DNA of 64,000 bases, from assembly GCF_030563405.1 (NCBI RefSeq), contig NZ_CP130748.1:1-64000 (forward strand), given 5' to 3'. Shown in pieces: positions 1 to 7,907 of this stretch. The DNA comes from Vibrio sp. SNU_ST1 (lineage in GTDB: Bacteria; Pseudomonadota; Gammaproteobacteria; Enterobacterales; Vibrionaceae). Each line of letters begins with the position of its first letter. The stretch's first letter is position 1. The notes beneath the pieces were generated by a model, which saw only the letters and a list, made by a program, of their open reading frames with translations, ran no database searches and was not told the DNA's origin. The translations under genes and the position numbers were made by a program.

Positions 1-295
1 CTTGTGCACGAGTTGCACGTACCGCAGGACCTTTTGATGCGTTTAATGTTCTGAACTGAATACCTGCATGATCAATAGCTTGCGCCATTAATCCACCCAT
101 AGCATCGACCTCTTTTACCAAGTGGCCCTTACCGATCCCGCCAATGGCTGGGTTGCAAGACATCTGTCCCAACGTATCGATATTATGAGTTAGTAATAAC
201 GTACTTTGACCAGTACGTGCAGATGCGAGTGCGGCTTCCGTTCCTGCATGGCCACCACCAACAACGATGACGTCAAATTTTTCGTGATAAAGCAT
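1..295 (-). CDS. mnmG: tRNA uridine-5-carboxymethylaminomethyl modification enzyme MnmG (5' part only)
   Basis: Only the N-terminal ~98 codons lie in the window; the gene continues past base 1. MnmG is an FAD-dependent enzyme that works with MnmE to place the (carboxymethyl)aminomethyl group on wobble uridine 34 of several tRNAs. Reverse-strand translation from the ATG at 295 gives [20 protein letters not shown], the dinucleotide-binding GxGxxG fold typical of the family, followed by the conserved [16 protein letters not shown] stretch. It flanks oriC, as in most gammaproteobacteria, and its partner gene mnmE lies on the other side of oriC and mioC. Identification is firm. Confidence 0.97.
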   Translation of the reverse strand, partial: MLYHEKFDVIVVGGGHAGTEAALASARTGQSTLLLTHNIDTLGQMSCNPAIGGIGKGHLVKEVDAMGGLMAQAIDHAGIQFRTLNASKGPAVRATRAQ

Positions 296-420
296 GAACC
301 GACCTCAGGTACTCAAACGTTTCTAGATTGATAAAAGGAGCGATATTCTACCTGTTTTCATAGCTTGAGAAAACGTTTTTGGAATTTTTCGAGAAAGCTG
401 TTTTTAATTAATATAGATAA

Positions 421-461
421 GATCTTTAAAGAGATCTTTTATTAGATCTATTATTAGGATC
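421..461. other. oriC AT-rich DNA-unwinding element (13-mer type repeats)
   Basis: Four GATC sites start at 421, 433, 445 and 458, spaced 12, 12 and 13 bp, each followed by T/A-rich sequence (GATCTTTAAAGA, GATCTTTTATTA, GATCTATTATTAG). This is the pattern of the L, M and R 13-mers that melt first in E. coli oriC. It sits immediately left of the first strong DnaA box. Confidence 0.85.
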
Positions 462-470
462 GAGGGGGTC

Positions 471-479
471 TGTGGATAA
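471..479 (-). promoter_or_regulatory. DnaA box R1-like
   Basis: TGTGGATAA, the exact complement of the TTATCCACA consensus, lies 10 bp right of the AT-rich repeats, as R1 does in E. coli. Confidence 0.9.
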
Positions 480-576
480 GCCAAAAATGATCAACAAGAT
501 CATGGATCTTTTTTGGATCAAAGGGTGTGATCTAACTTTGATCATGATGAGGATTAGCTGGGATCAAAATGGCTAC

Positions 577-585
577 TTATACACA
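577..585 (+). promoter_or_regulatory. DnaA box R2-like
   Basis: TTATACACA is identical to the E. coli R2 box and follows the GGGATCAAAATGG segment that also precedes R2 there. Confidence 0.85.
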
Positions 586-650
586 AGAGGGAATTACCTA
601 GAAAGTTGTTATTTGGATAACTATAGGTTGATCACCGTATATGTATGATC

Positions 651-659
651 TTATCCACA
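651..659 (+). promoter_or_regulatory. DnaA box R4-like
   Basis: A perfect TTATCCACA in the position of R4, just after the GATC at 647. Confidence 0.9.
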
Positions 660-707
660 GAGAAAATTGAAAAAAATGACATGTATTTGGATTTATTTTC
701 AAAAAAG

Positions 708-716
708 TTATTCACA
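708..716 (+). promoter_or_regulatory. Additional DnaA box outside the core origin
   Basis: TTATTCACA differs from TTATCCACA at one position and lies between R4 and the mioC terminator. It could extend the DnaA assembly or act on nearby transcription. Confidence 0.6.
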
Positions 717-733
717 ATCACGATATTCAGAGA

Positions 734-760
734 CAAAAAAAGCGGCATAAGCCGCTTTTT
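734..760 (-). terminator. Terminator between mioC and oriC
   Basis: AGCGGC (741-746) pairs with GCCGCT (751-756) around ATAA, flanked by A and T runs on both sides, so it can work in both directions. On the mioC strand it ends in a run of seven T residues. It should stop mioC transcripts before they cross the origin. Confidence 0.85.
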
Positions 761-774
761 AGAAGATTGAGGTG

Positions 775-1209
775 TTAAAAGTGGTCACTATGATCGTTAA
801 ACCAATCCTCTGCAGCATCCTCAGGAACCGGTGTTTCAAGAACATCAATGGTAAAACACGCTGAAATGGGCTGAGCACCAAGCTTTTCTAGAAGCGAATA
901 AGCAGACTGACCTGCAGAACAGAAGGTGTCGTAGCTTGAGTCACCAAGAGCAACCACAGCAAAGCGAATCGCGCTTAAATCGGGAGATTCTTGATTCAAT
1001 GACTTGATCAAAGGTTGGATGTTATCAGGAAACTCACCCGCACCATGCGTCGATGTCACCAATAACCAAGTACCTTGCTGCGGAATATTGTCGTATTCAG
1101 GCTGATTATGAAGTTCGATCTCGTGCCCTTGAGCCTCTAGAAGATCGTTAAGGTGATCGCCAACGTATTCAGCGCCACCTAAGGTGCTGCCAGTAATAAT
1201 GTGGATCAT
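775..1209 (-). CDS. mioC: Flavodoxin-like protein MioC
   Basis: A 144-aa flavodoxin-fold protein; family members bind FMN, and E. coli MioC has been linked to biotin synthase electron transfer. The start [16 protein letters not shown], with its phosphate-binding loop at residues 5-16, was chosen over a longer upstream ATG because AAGGA precedes it at normal spacing and the length matches E. coli MioC (147 aa). A further motif, [15 protein letters not shown], is the flavin-binding loop. It lies next to oriC as in enterobacteria and is transcribed toward the origin, but a strong terminator follows its stop codon. Confidence 0.93.
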   Translation of the reverse strand: MIHIITGSTLGGAEYVGDHLNDLLEAQGHEIELHNQPEYDNIPQQGTWLLVTSTHGAGEFPDNIQPLIKSLNQESPDLSAIRFAVVALGDSSYDTFCSAGQSAYSLLEKLGAQPISACFTIDVLETPVPEDAAEDWFNDHSDHF

Positions 1210-1227
1210 TAAGCTGTCCTTACAAAA

Positions 1228-1254
1228 GAAGAAGGCCTGCATGAGCTGGCCTTT
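1228..1254 (-). terminator. Possible mnmE terminator
   Basis: AAGGCC (1232-1237) and GGCCTT (1248-1253) form a 6-bp stem with a 10-nt loop. On the minus strand it is followed by CTTCTTTTGT, a moderate T-rich tail. It sits between the mnmE stop and the mioC start. Confidence 0.5.
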
Positions 1255-1258
1255 ATGG

Positions 1259-2620
1259 TTATTTACCGATACAGAATGAAGAAAATATACGACCCAATAA
1301 ATCATCTGAACTGAACTCGCCAGTGATCTCATTGAGGTGCTGTTGGGTGATTCGGAGTTCTTCCGCTAATATCTCTCCGGCCATGTAGCCTTCAAGTTGT
1401 TGTTGCCCAATATCAAGGTGTTCTGATGCGCGTTCTAGGGCATCTAAGTGGCGGCGACGTGCCATAAAGCCACCTTCGTTGCCACCAGCAAAGCCCATGC
1501 ACTCTTTAAGATGGCTACGTAGGGCATCGACACCTTCACCTGTTTTTGCAGATAGGCGGATGAGAGTCGGATCATTAACATGGCAGATCCCGAGCTCTTC
1601 ACTGGTTTGATCCGCTTTATTGCGGATCACGGTCATACCTATGTTACTGGGTAGACGATCAACGAAATCTGGCCAAATTTCTTTAGGGTCCGTTGCCGTT
1701 GTTGTTGTGCCATCCACCATAAATAATACGCGGTCTGCTTGTGCAATTTCTTCCCAAGCGCGTTCAATACCGATTTTTTCTACTTCATCGGAGGCGTCAC
1801 GCAGGCCTGCGGTATCGATAATGTGCAGTGGCATGCCATCAATATGGATATGTTCACGCAGTACATCACGTGTCGTTCCAGCAATATCGGTCACAATGGC
1901 AGACTCTTTACCCGACAGCGCATTCAATAGGCTTGATTTTCCCGCATTTGGGCGGCCTGCAATCACGACTTTCATACCTTCACGCATGATGGCACCTTGA
2001 TTGGCTTCTTGGCGCACAGCTTCTAGGTTATCAATGATAGCTTGTAAGTCAGTACTTACTTTACCGTCAGCCAGAAAATCAATTTCTTCTTCTGGGAAAT
2101 CAATCGCGGCTTCAACGTAGATTCTTAAGTAAATCAGGGAATCTACCAGTGTATTAATGCGTTTAGAGAATTCACCTTGCAGAGATTGTAGTGCAGATTT
2201 CGCAGCTTCTTCTGAGCTTGCGTCAATCAGGTCAGCAATCGCTTCGGCTTGAGTTAAATCCATCTTGTCGTTTAAGAAGGCACGCTCTGAAAACTCACCT
2301 GGACGCGCAGCACGCACGCCTGAGATCGCGAGGATTCGTTTGATTAGCATATCCATCACCACTGGACCACCGTGGCCTTGCAGCTCTAACACGTCTTCGC
2401 CAGTAAACGAATGCGGGTTAGGGAAGAAAAGTGCGATACCTTGGTCTAGTTCGATGCCATCGTGAGATTTAAACGGCAGGTACTCAGCGTAGCGAGGCTT
2501 AAGTGTTTTTCCTGTTACTTCTAGGGCAACTTGAGTCGCCAATGGGCCGGAAACGCGGATAATACCGACGCCACCACGGCCTGGCGCGGTCGCTTGAGCA
2601 ACAATCGTATCTGTAGTCAT
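1259..2620 (-). CDS. mnmE: tRNA uridine-5-carboxymethylaminomethyl(34) synthesis GTPase MnmE
   Basis: A 453-aa GTPase, partner of MnmG in wobble-uridine modification. The start [17 protein letters not shown] matches family N-termini (E. coli, 454 aa); a longer reading from 2662 adds 14 unrelated residues. Order of domains: N-terminal formyl-tetrahydrofolate-binding domain (1-120), helical domain, and G domain with GRPNAGKS at 222-229 and DTAGLRD at 269-275. The C-terminus FCIGK carries the invariant cysteine. A weak AGG precedes the start. Confidence 0.97.
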   Translation of the reverse strand: MTTDTIVAQATAPGRGGVGIIRVSGPLATQVALEVTGKTLKPRYAEYLPFKSHDGIELDQGIALFFPNPHSFTGEDVLELQGHGGPVVMDMLIKRILAISGVRAARPGEFSERAFLNDKMDLTQAEAIADLIDASSEEAAKSALQSLQGEFSKRINTLVDSLIYLRIYVEAAIDFPEEEIDFLADGKVSTDLQAIIDNLEAVRQEANQGAIMREGMKVVIAGRPNAGKSSLLNALSGKESAIVTDIAGTTRDVLREHIHIDGMPLHIIDTAGLRDASDEVEKIGIERAWEEIAQADRVLFMVDGTTTTATDPKEIWPDFVDRLPSNIGMTVIRNKADQTSEELGICHVNDPTLIRLSAKTGEGVDALRSHLKECMGFAGGNEGGFMARRRHLDALERASEHLDIGQQQLEGYMAGEILAEELRITQQHLNEITGEFSSDDLLGRIFSSFCIGK

Positions 2621-2701
2621 AGGTGTGCCTGCTAGCATGTGAAAGCCAAAGAGGGCGTTCACGATTAATCAATTAGCTGAATTGTAATCAGCTAAAAACA
2701 A

Positions 2702-2725
2702 AAAGGCGACCTTTTGGTCGCCTTT
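2702..2725 (-). terminator. Terminator downstream of yidC
   Basis: AAAGGCGACC pairs perfectly with GGTCGCCTTT around TTTT. On the minus strand the stem is followed by a T-rich tail (TTTTTGTTTTTAG). It closes the rpmH-rnpA-yidD-yidC operon ahead of mnmE. Confidence 0.9.
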
Positions 2726-2749
2726 CTTTATCTCTTTCTATTATCGAAC

Positions 2750-4372
2750 TTACTTAGAATGTAAGCCTTTCTTTTCCAGTGCGCGGTAGATAAGCGTTTG
2801 CTGAATTAGAGTTACGATGTTCGATACTAGCCAGTAAAGAACCAGACCTGAAGGGAAGAACAGGAAGAAGAATGTGAACATAACCGGCATAAAGGTCATG
2901 ATCTTCTGCTGCATTGGATCCGTTACAGTTGTTGGGCTCATCTTCTGGATTAGGAACATTGAAGCACCCATCAGAAGTGGCAAGATGTAGTATGGGTCTT
3001 GTGCTGAAAGGTCAGTAATCCAACCGAAGAATGGTGAGTGACGCAGTTCAACAGATTCCATTAGTGCCCAGTATAGCGAAATGAAGATAGGCATTTGAAG
3101 AAGGATAGGTAAACAGCCTCCTAGTGGGTTTACTTTCTCTTTCTTGTAAAGCTCCATCATTTCTTGGCTCATGCGTTGACGGTCGTCGCCAATACGCTCA
3201 CGCATTGCAGTCAGCTTAGGCTGAAGCATACGCATTTTCGCCATAGACGTGTACTGAGCTTTCGTTAGTGGGTACATAGCACCACGAACGATAAACGTTA
3301 GACAGATGATTGCCAGACCCCAGTTCACAACGATGCCTTGGATGAACGAAAGCAGAGTATGAAGTGGTTTAGCAATGAACCATAACCAACCGTAGTCAAC
3401 TACTAGGTCTAGGTTTGGTGCAACAGCAGCCATTTGGTCTTGAAGTTTAGGACCAACCCAAAGCGTTGCTTTAAAGCTTGCTTCGTCGCCAGTAGCGATG
3501 GTTTTGTTCGGCATGCGAACACCTATGTCACCAAGGTTACCGATTACACGAGTGTAAAGATTGCTGCCTGCTTCGTCGCGTGGGATCCATGCACTTGCAA
3601 AGTAGTGCTGAATCATCGCTGCCCAACCTTGACCATTTGCTAGGTTAAGAGACAGGTTGCGATCTTGCATGTCGTCGAAGCTGTATTTTTTGTAACGCGT
3701 GTCTTCCGTAGAGTAAGCACCACCACGGTAAGTTGGCATTGTTAGGCTACCGCCGTCATCCATTACGTTCTGACGTAGGTGAGCGTACATGCCGAATGTC
3801 GCGTTGTTACCAGAGTTGTTGACTACATCGTATTCAACATCCATTGCGTAGCTGCCACGCTTAAGGACGAATGTTTTCGTGTAATCAAGGCCGTTCGCTT
3901 GGTAAGTCATCGGGATGCGTAGTTCATCCTGACCATCAGCAAGCGTGAAGCTGTCTGCTGAAACTGTGTAGCTAGGGCGGTTAGTGCTGCTTAAATCGAT
4001 ACCTTGAGGACCCACTAGACCGCTTTGTGCGATAAATTGGTGACCTGGTTCGTTCTTAAGAAGAACAAACGTATCTTCAGAATCAAACTCAGCAGAGTAA
4101 TCATTTAGATTTGCTTTAACGACATCACCACCAACCGTATCAATTGACAGAGTCAGTACATCAGTTGTTACTGTGATAGTTTTAGCAGAAGAAGAAACTT
4201 GACCAGGAGCCGGGTCTAGATCATCTGCATAAGATGGCGCTGGTAGGGTGCTGCCAGATTGTGCCTGCTCAACCGCTTGTGGTGCTGGGTTCTGAGCTAC
4301 GTTCCATTGTTGGAACAGTAGGAAAGAAACCAAAGCCAATGCGATTAACAGGATATTACGTTGAGAATCCAT
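2750..4372 (-). CDS. yidC: Membrane protein insertase YidC
   Basis: A 540-aa inner-membrane insertase that works alone or with SecYEG to insert and fold membrane proteins. The N-terminal membrane segment ([17 protein letters not shown], residues ~7-23) is followed by a large periplasmic domain typical of Gram-negative YidC. The conserved C-terminal region has five membrane segments, including the [19 protein letters not shown] loop and the [20 protein letters not shown] segment. It starts 2 bases after the yidD stop, in the conserved rpmH-rnpA-yidD-yidC operon. Confidence 0.98.
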   Translation of the reverse strand: MDSQRNILLIALALVSFLLFQQWNVAQNPAPQAVEQAQSGSTLPAPSYADDLDPAPGQVSSSAKTITVTTDVLTLSIDTVGGDVVKANLNDYSAEFDSEDTFVLLKNEPGHQFIAQSGLVGPQGIDLSSTNRPSYTVSADSFTLADGQDELRIPMTYQANGLDYTKTFVLKRGSYAMDVEYDVVNNSGNNATFGMYAHLRQNVMDDGGSLTMPTYRGGAYSTEDTRYKKYSFDDMQDRNLSLNLANGQGWAAMIQHYFASAWIPRDEAGSNLYTRVIGNLGDIGVRMPNKTIATGDEASFKATLWVGPKLQDQMAAVAPNLDLVVDYGWLWFIAKPLHTLLSFIQGIVVNWGLAIICLTFIVRGAMYPLTKAQYTSMAKMRMLQPKLTAMRERIGDDRQRMSQEMMELYKKEKVNPLGGCLPILLQMPIFISLYWALMESVELRHSPFFGWITDLSAQDPYYILPLLMGASMFLIQKMSPTTVTDPMQQKIMTFMPVMFTFFFLFFPSGLVLYWLVSNIVTLIQQTLIYRALEKKGLHSK

Positions 4373-4374
4373 CG

Positions 4375-4632
4375 TTATTTATCTCTGTCTTGTTTTTGGA
4401 CTGGTGGAACGGGGTCAAAGCCCCCTTCGTTCAAAGGATGGCATTTTAATAGACGTTTGCCTGATAACCAACACCCTTTTACAAAACCGTGAGCTTTCAA
4501 CGCTTCTATCGCATATAAAGAGCAGGTTGGAGTAAATCGGCAGCGTGGGCCGATGAGTGGACTAATAAACCATCTATAAAAATAGATGGGTATTAGCGCT
4601 ATCCACGCGAAGGGCGAGACAGGCGAAGCCAT
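4375..4632 (-). CDS. yidD: Membrane protein insertion efficiency factor YidD
   Basis: An 85-aa protein of the YidD family, thought to help YidC-dependent membrane insertion from the inner face of the membrane. The family signature [19 protein letters not shown] and [18 protein letters not shown] are both present, and the length equals E. coli YidD. An N-terminal amphipathic or hydrophobic segment ([16 protein letters not shown]) precedes them. Its first 34 bases overlap the 3' end of rnpA in another frame, so the two are probably translationally coupled. Confidence 0.95.
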   Translation of the reverse strand: MASPVSPFAWIALIPIYFYRWFISPLIGPRCRFTPTCSLYAIEALKAHGFVKGCWLSGKRLLKCHPLNEGGFDPVPPVQKQDRDK

Positions 4633-4964
4633 AATTTGTCGAGTAGCTTGAACATTTCTTCATTGCTTAAATCTTGCGCGCTCTTTTTAGCGATTACAAC
4701 ATAATCTTTGTTAGGAAGTTTGTGTTGAGTGTTACGAAAGCTTTCTCGAGTAAGACGCTTGAATCGGTTACGACCCACGGCGGTTTTAATCTGCTTTTTC
4801 GGAACGGCTAATCCAAGGCGAGGATTTGAAAGTGAGTTATTTCGGGCAATGATGGTGAAATGAGGGGAGCCTGCTCGATGAGCTTGCTTGAAGACATTCT
4901 GATAATGTTCGGGAGTTAACAAGCGTAACTCCCGACCGAAGGCTAGCTTATTCAAAATAATCAA
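4599..4964 (-). CDS. rnpA: Ribonuclease P protein component
   Basis: The protein subunit of RNase P, which with M1 RNA trims the 5' leaders of pre-tRNAs. The basic signature [14 protein letters not shown] (RNR motif) and [17 protein letters not shown] are clear. No ATG is available. The TTG at 4964 gives 121 aa, 3 bases after the rpmH stop, with TAAG from the rpmH end as a weak ribosome site. A second TTG at 4955 would give 118 aa, closer to other Vibrio RnpA proteins. The start is therefore uncertain by three codons. Low-efficiency starts are usual for this gene, which is needed in far smaller amounts than ribosomal protein L34. Confidence 0.95.
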   Translation of the reverse strand: MIILNKLAFGRELRLLTPEHYQNVFKQAHRAGSPHFTIIARNNSLSNPRLGLAVPKKQIKTAVGRNRFKRLTRESFRNTQHKLPNKDYVVIAKKSAQDLSNEEMFKLLDKLWLRLSRPSRG

Positions 4965-4967
4965 AGA

Positions 4968-5102
4968 TTACTTAGAAAGACGCTTACGGCCTTTTGCACG
5001 ACGTGCATTGATTGTTGCGCGACCGTTCTTAGTAGCCATGCGAGCACGGAAACCGTGTGTACGCTTACGCTTTAGAACTGTAGGTTGAAAAGTGCGTTTC
5101 AT
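4968..5102 (-). CDS. rpmH: 50S ribosomal protein L34
   Basis: A 44-aa, very basic ribosomal protein, missed by length-filtered ORF finding. The reverse strand reads [20 protein letters not shown] and ends in KGRKRLSK, which is the universal L34 pattern. AAGGTAATTACA precedes the ATG. It heads the rpmH-rnpA-yidD-yidC operon and has its own strong promoter at 5215-5243. Confidence 0.98.
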   Translation of the reverse strand: MKRTFQPTVLKRKRTHGFRARMATKNGRATINARRAKGRKRLSK

Positions 5103-5192
5103 TGTAATTACCTTACTGATCAGTAGTTTTAGGTTTTTGTTAAACCCGGCGTGGGCATTTTTTCTCTTCTTTATATAAGAAAGGAAAACCGA

Positions 5193-5212
5193 CGCCTCTC
5201 AACAAAGAGGCG
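5193..5212 (-). other. Hairpin at the 5' end of the rpmH transcript
   Basis: CGCCTCT (5193-5199) pairs with AGAGGCG (5206-5212), starting about 3 bases after the -10 hexamer of the rpmH promoter. The RNA would therefore begin with a stable 7-bp stem. A T-rich stretch (GGTTTTCCTTTCTT) follows on the transcribed strand, so weak termination of upstream readthrough is also possible. Confidence 0.55.
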
Positions 5213-5214
5213 GA

Positions 5215-5243
5215 ATTGTAATCACTGTCACAAAAAGTGTCAA
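5215..5243 (-). promoter_or_regulatory. rpmH promoter
   Basis: On the minus strand, TTGACA (5238-5243), a 17-bp spacer and TACAAT (5215-5220) make a near-consensus sigma-70 promoter about 110 bp upstream of rpmH. Confidence 0.8.
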
Positions 5244-5274
5244 TGATTGGGTTAACTAAAATTCCGGTCGGGGG

Positions 5275-5302
5275 ATTATACGTAGAATAACTAAAATCAC
5301 AA
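5275..5302 (-). promoter_or_regulatory. Second possible promoter upstream of rpmH
   Basis: TTGTGA (5297-5302), a 16-bp spacer and TATAAT (5275-5280) on the minus strand, directly after the stop codon of the upstream transporter gene. Tandem rpmH promoters are known in E. coli. Confidence 0.5.
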
Positions 5303-5308
5303 GGATCC

Positions 5309-6046
5309 TTATTCGATCCCGACCTTATTTAAGAATTTCTTTAATTTAGGATCCTGTGGATTACCAAAAATATCCTGTGGAGATCCCTGTTCGACAATGT
5401 GGCCATCAGCCATGAAGATCACTCGGTCTGCGACCTCTCTAGCGAACTGCATTTCGTGAGTAACCACCAGCATGGTTTGATGCTGATTTGCTAGTTTTTT
5501 CATTAGGTTAAGCACTTCGCCAACCCATTCAGGATCCAGCGCTGAAGTCGGCTCATCAAACAGTAAAAGCTCTGGTTGTAGAGCCATTGCACGGCCAATG
5601 CCAACCCGTTGCTGCTGGCCACCAGAGAGCGCGGCTGGGTAGCTATCAGCTTTCTCTCCTAAGCCAATGTCGTCGAGTATTTGTTGTGCTTTTTCATAGG
5701 CTTGCTTCTTTTTCCAACCACGAACGGTAATCAAACCTTCAGCTATATTCTGTCTCGCGGTTTGGTGAGCAAATAGTGCATAATTTTGGAACACAAAACC
5801 GGTCTTACGACGCAGTGCAAGCACCTCTGCCTTGGTGTGTTTCTGAGTATCAACCTTGATATCATCAATCGAAATAATACCTTGATCGGCTTGCTCAAGA
5901 AAATTCACACAACGCAGCAGGGTAGACTTACCCGTACCACTTGAACCTATGATGACAATTATCTCACCTTGTTTGATTTCTAGGTCGATCCCTTTCAATA
6001 CTTCGGTATCACCAAACTGCTTGTGGATATTTTCTAATTTGATCAT
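5309..6046 (-). CDS. Polar amino-acid ABC transporter, ATP-binding protein
   Basis: A 245-aa ATPase of the polar-amino-acid uptake family (GlnQ/TcyN type). Walker A GSSGTGKS is at 34-41, the signature LSGGQQQR at 140-147, and Walker [13 protein letters not shown] at 160-171, followed by the switch histidine in VVTHEM. Its start overlaps the end of the permease gene by 4 bases, so the two are coupled. The substrate cannot be told from the ATPase alone. The operon sits between rpmH and dnaA, which are neighbours in many bacteria; the same insertion is known from other Vibrio genomes. No convincing terminator lies before the rpmH promoters. Confidence 0.92.
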   Translation of the reverse strand: MIKLENIHKQFGDTEVLKGIDLEIKQGEIIVIIGSSGTGKSTLLRCVNFLEQADQGIISIDDIKVDTQKHTKAEVLALRRKTGFVFQNYALFAHQTARQNIAEGLITVRGWKKKQAYEKAQQILDDIGLGEKADSYPAALSGGQQQRVGIGRAMALQPELLLFDEPTSALDPEWVGEVLNLMKKLANQHQTMLVVTHEMQFAREVADRVIFMADGHIVEQGSPQDIFGNPQDPKLKKFLNKVGIE

Positions 6047-6714
6047 CGTACATACGCCTTATTCAGTTTCACTTCGGCCCAAATTTGAATTCGAGTGAGG
6101 ATAACCACCACGCCCCAGTAAATCAGCGCGACTGCTAAGAAAGCCTCGAAGAAGCGGAAACTTGAAGAAGCTTCCATCTGAGCTTTAGCCATGATTTCGG
6201 CTACACCTAAGGTGAAGGCAAGTGAAGTCGACTTGATCATGTCGATGAAGTAGTTCATCAATGACGGCAGCGCCACGCGGGTTGCTTGCGGCAAGATCAC
6301 TCGGCGCATCGCTTGGCTGGTTGTCATACCGACCGAAAGGCTGGCTTCCATCTGGCTGCGATCAATACCGATAATCGCGGCACGAATACTTTCTGCCATA
6401 TACGCAGCAAAGTGCAGGGTTAATCCAATCACAGCGGCGCTGAAGGCATCCAACCCAACCATCCATGGGAATACTTGTGGTAAGCCGTAATAAAGGAGGA
6501 ACAACTGTACTAACAGTGGTGTGCCTCGGAAGAAGCTAATGTACAGCTGGCTTAGTTGGTCGAGTACTGGGATTTTGAATACACGAATATTCGCCAGTAT
6601 CAGAGACAGGATTAGAGCAAAGAACAAGCCCCAAGTCGCCATCTCCATCGTGGTGCCCAAATACTTCAGTAGTATTGGCAACAGCTCTAGCATGTAATTA
6701 AAGTCAAATCCCAT
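6043..6714 (-). CDS. Polar amino-acid ABC transporter, permease
   Basis: A 223-aa inner-membrane permease of the HisMQ/GlnP type with several hydrophobic segments and the ATPase-contacting EAA loop (EASLSVGMTTSQAMRRVILPQ). One permease gene suggests a homodimeric membrane channel. It overlaps the ATPase gene by 4 bases and is separated from the binding-protein gene by a hairpin terminator that should lower its expression relative to the binding protein. Confidence 0.92.
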   Translation of the reverse strand: MGFDFNYMLELLPILLKYLGTTMEMATWGLFFALILSLILANIRVFKIPVLDQLSQLYISFFRGTPLLVQLFLLYYGLPQVFPWMVGLDAFSAAVIGLTLHFAAYMAESIRAAIIGIDRSQMEASLSVGMTTSQAMRRVILPQATRVALPSLMNYFIDMIKSTSLAFTLGVAEIMAKAQMEASSSFRFFEAFLAVALIYWGVVVILTRIQIWAEVKLNKAYVR

Positions 6715-6794
6715 AATCTATCTCGTATTAATATTGGAAGTGTTGTTCTATTTGGAAATACTGTTCTATCAGGCTTTTAATCAGTGCACAAAAG

Positions 6795-6826
6795 CAAAAA
6801 GCCCACCGCCGTGTAAAGCTGTGGGC
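6795..6826 (-). terminator. Intra-operon hairpin between binding-protein and permease genes
   Basis: GCCCAC (6801-6806) pairs with GTGGGC (6821-6826), with two further pairs inside. On the minus strand it is followed by TTTTTGCTTTTG. As it lies inside a transporter operon, it is likely a partial terminator or 3' stabiliser giving more binding protein than permease. Confidence 0.75.
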
Positions 6827-6848
6827 CTCGAATGGAGATAGTGAGTGA

Positions 6849-7598
6849 TTACTTCTGAGTAATGTCTGCACCAAACCATTTCTGAGAGATGCTTTTTAGC
6901 GTACCATCTGCGCGCATTGCTGCTAATGCTTCGTTTACTTCTGCTTGCAGTTTTTTACCGTTGTCGTTGTCCACGAAAGGCCAAGCGTTTTCAATGGTTT
7001 CGAATGGCTGACCTGCTAGTTGTAATGGTAGACCCGTCTTCTTGATAAGCTCTAGTGCTGATAGACGATCCATTACGAATGCATCTGCACGACCAAGAGC
7101 GACATCATGCTCAATACCTGTATCGTAGGTTTTAACATTGATCTTGCCATCTTTATCGTAGCTGCGAAGCAGTTGTTCAAAGTTTGAACCTAGGTTTACC
7201 GCAACCGTCTTGCCATCAAGGTCTTCGATCCCCTTAATGCTGTCATTACCTTTACGAACGGTAATTTGTGCACCGTCTACTACGTATGGGTCTGCGAATA
7301 GGTATTTCGCTTTACGTGCATCCGTCATTGTAATTTGGTTTGAAATGGTATCGATACGACCCGTTTCAAGAAGACCAAACAGACCAGAGAAGTTTGCCGT
7401 TACGTATTCAACCTTGTAATCGTTACGCTTACCGATCTCATCCCATAAATCCACTTCAAAACCTTGTAGTTGGTCTTGTTTAACGAACGTAAACGGGAAG
7501 TAGCGACCAGACATGCCGACTTTAACTTCAGTCGCGGCTTGAACAGTAGCAGCAGAGAGTGCGATAGCCGCAATTGCAGCCTTAATCCAGTTATTCAT
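6849..7598 (-). CDS. Polar amino-acid ABC transporter, periplasmic binding protein (possibly cystine)
   Basis: A 249-aa solute-binding protein of the polar-amino-acid family. The start MNNWIKAAIAAIALSAATVQ was chosen because AAGGAG precedes it and it opens a clear signal peptide cleaved near AQAA/TVQA-A (about residue 22); a longer frame from 7679 lacks both. The mature protein has the family pattern (FPFTFVKQDQLQGFEVDLW, DTISNQITMTDARKAKYLF). The resemblance seems closest to cystine-binding proteins (TcyJ/FliY, TcyA), but this is recollection, not alignment. It is the first gene of the operon. Confidence 0.88.
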   Translation of the reverse strand: MNNWIKAAIAAIALSAATVQAATEVKVGMSGRYFPFTFVKQDQLQGFEVDLWDEIGKRNDYKVEYVTANFSGLFGLLETGRIDTISNQITMTDARKAKYLFADPYVVDGAQITVRKGNDSIKGIEDLDGKTVAVNLGSNFEQLLRSYDKDGKINVKTYDTGIEHDVALGRADAFVMDRLSALELIKKTGLPLQLAGQPFETIENAWPFVDNDNGKKLQAEVNEALAAMRADGTLKSISQKWFGADITQK

Positions 7599-7907
7599 TT
7601 GGTAACTCCTTATATTTATAGGGTTGGATGTTACTGGGAAAATGCTCAATAGAATAAATAACCAGATGTTATTAACCATAACCAGATCGTATTCTCGATT
7701 TGGGGATAACTAGCAAGGATCCGGGCATAAGTGGATCATTGTGTGAGTAAATTAGGGGCAAGATGTGTGGATCCACCGATTATTTATACATTTATTGTGA
7801 ATAACTTGGATCTTATTCACTGGATCTGTGATCAATTGCTGGTGATCTGACTTATCAACAGGTAAAATTAACGGTCATTTCATATAACTTAAATAGAGTG
7901 GGGCACC
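7599..7907. promoter_or_regulatory. dnaA promoter region with clustered GATC sites and DnaA boxes
   Basis: This spacer holds the divergent promoters of dnaA and the transporter operon. Eight GATC sites fall between 7685 and 7847. DnaA-box-like sequences are TGTGAATAA (7796-7804, complement of TTATTCACA), TTATTCACT (7813-7821) and TTATCAACA (7852-7860). This fits autorepression by DnaA and SeqA/Dam control of dnaA as known in E. coli. I did not pin down the -10/-35 elements. Confidence 0.8.

Larger units (their letters stand above)
296..774. other. oriC: Chromosomal replication origin oriC
   Basis: This gene-free stretch between mnmG and mioC is laid out like Escherichia coli oriC. Order: an AT-rich unwinding region with GATC-headed repeats (421-461), a DnaA box in reverse orientation (471-479, like R1), a GATC-dense spacer, TTATACACA (577-585, like R2), a weak TTTGGATAA (612-620, like R3) and TTATCCACA (651-659, like R4). 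I count 13 GATC Dam/SeqA sites between 421 and 650, far above the chance rate of about one per 256 bp. An additional TTATTCACA box is at 708-716. The role is initiation of chromosome I replication by DnaA; this is inferred from strong similarity in arrangement and flanking genes. Confidence 0.96.

Noticed and set aside
1620..2000. 126-aa frame on the plus strand
   Set aside because: Lies wholly antisense to mnmE with no ribosome site or family resemblance.
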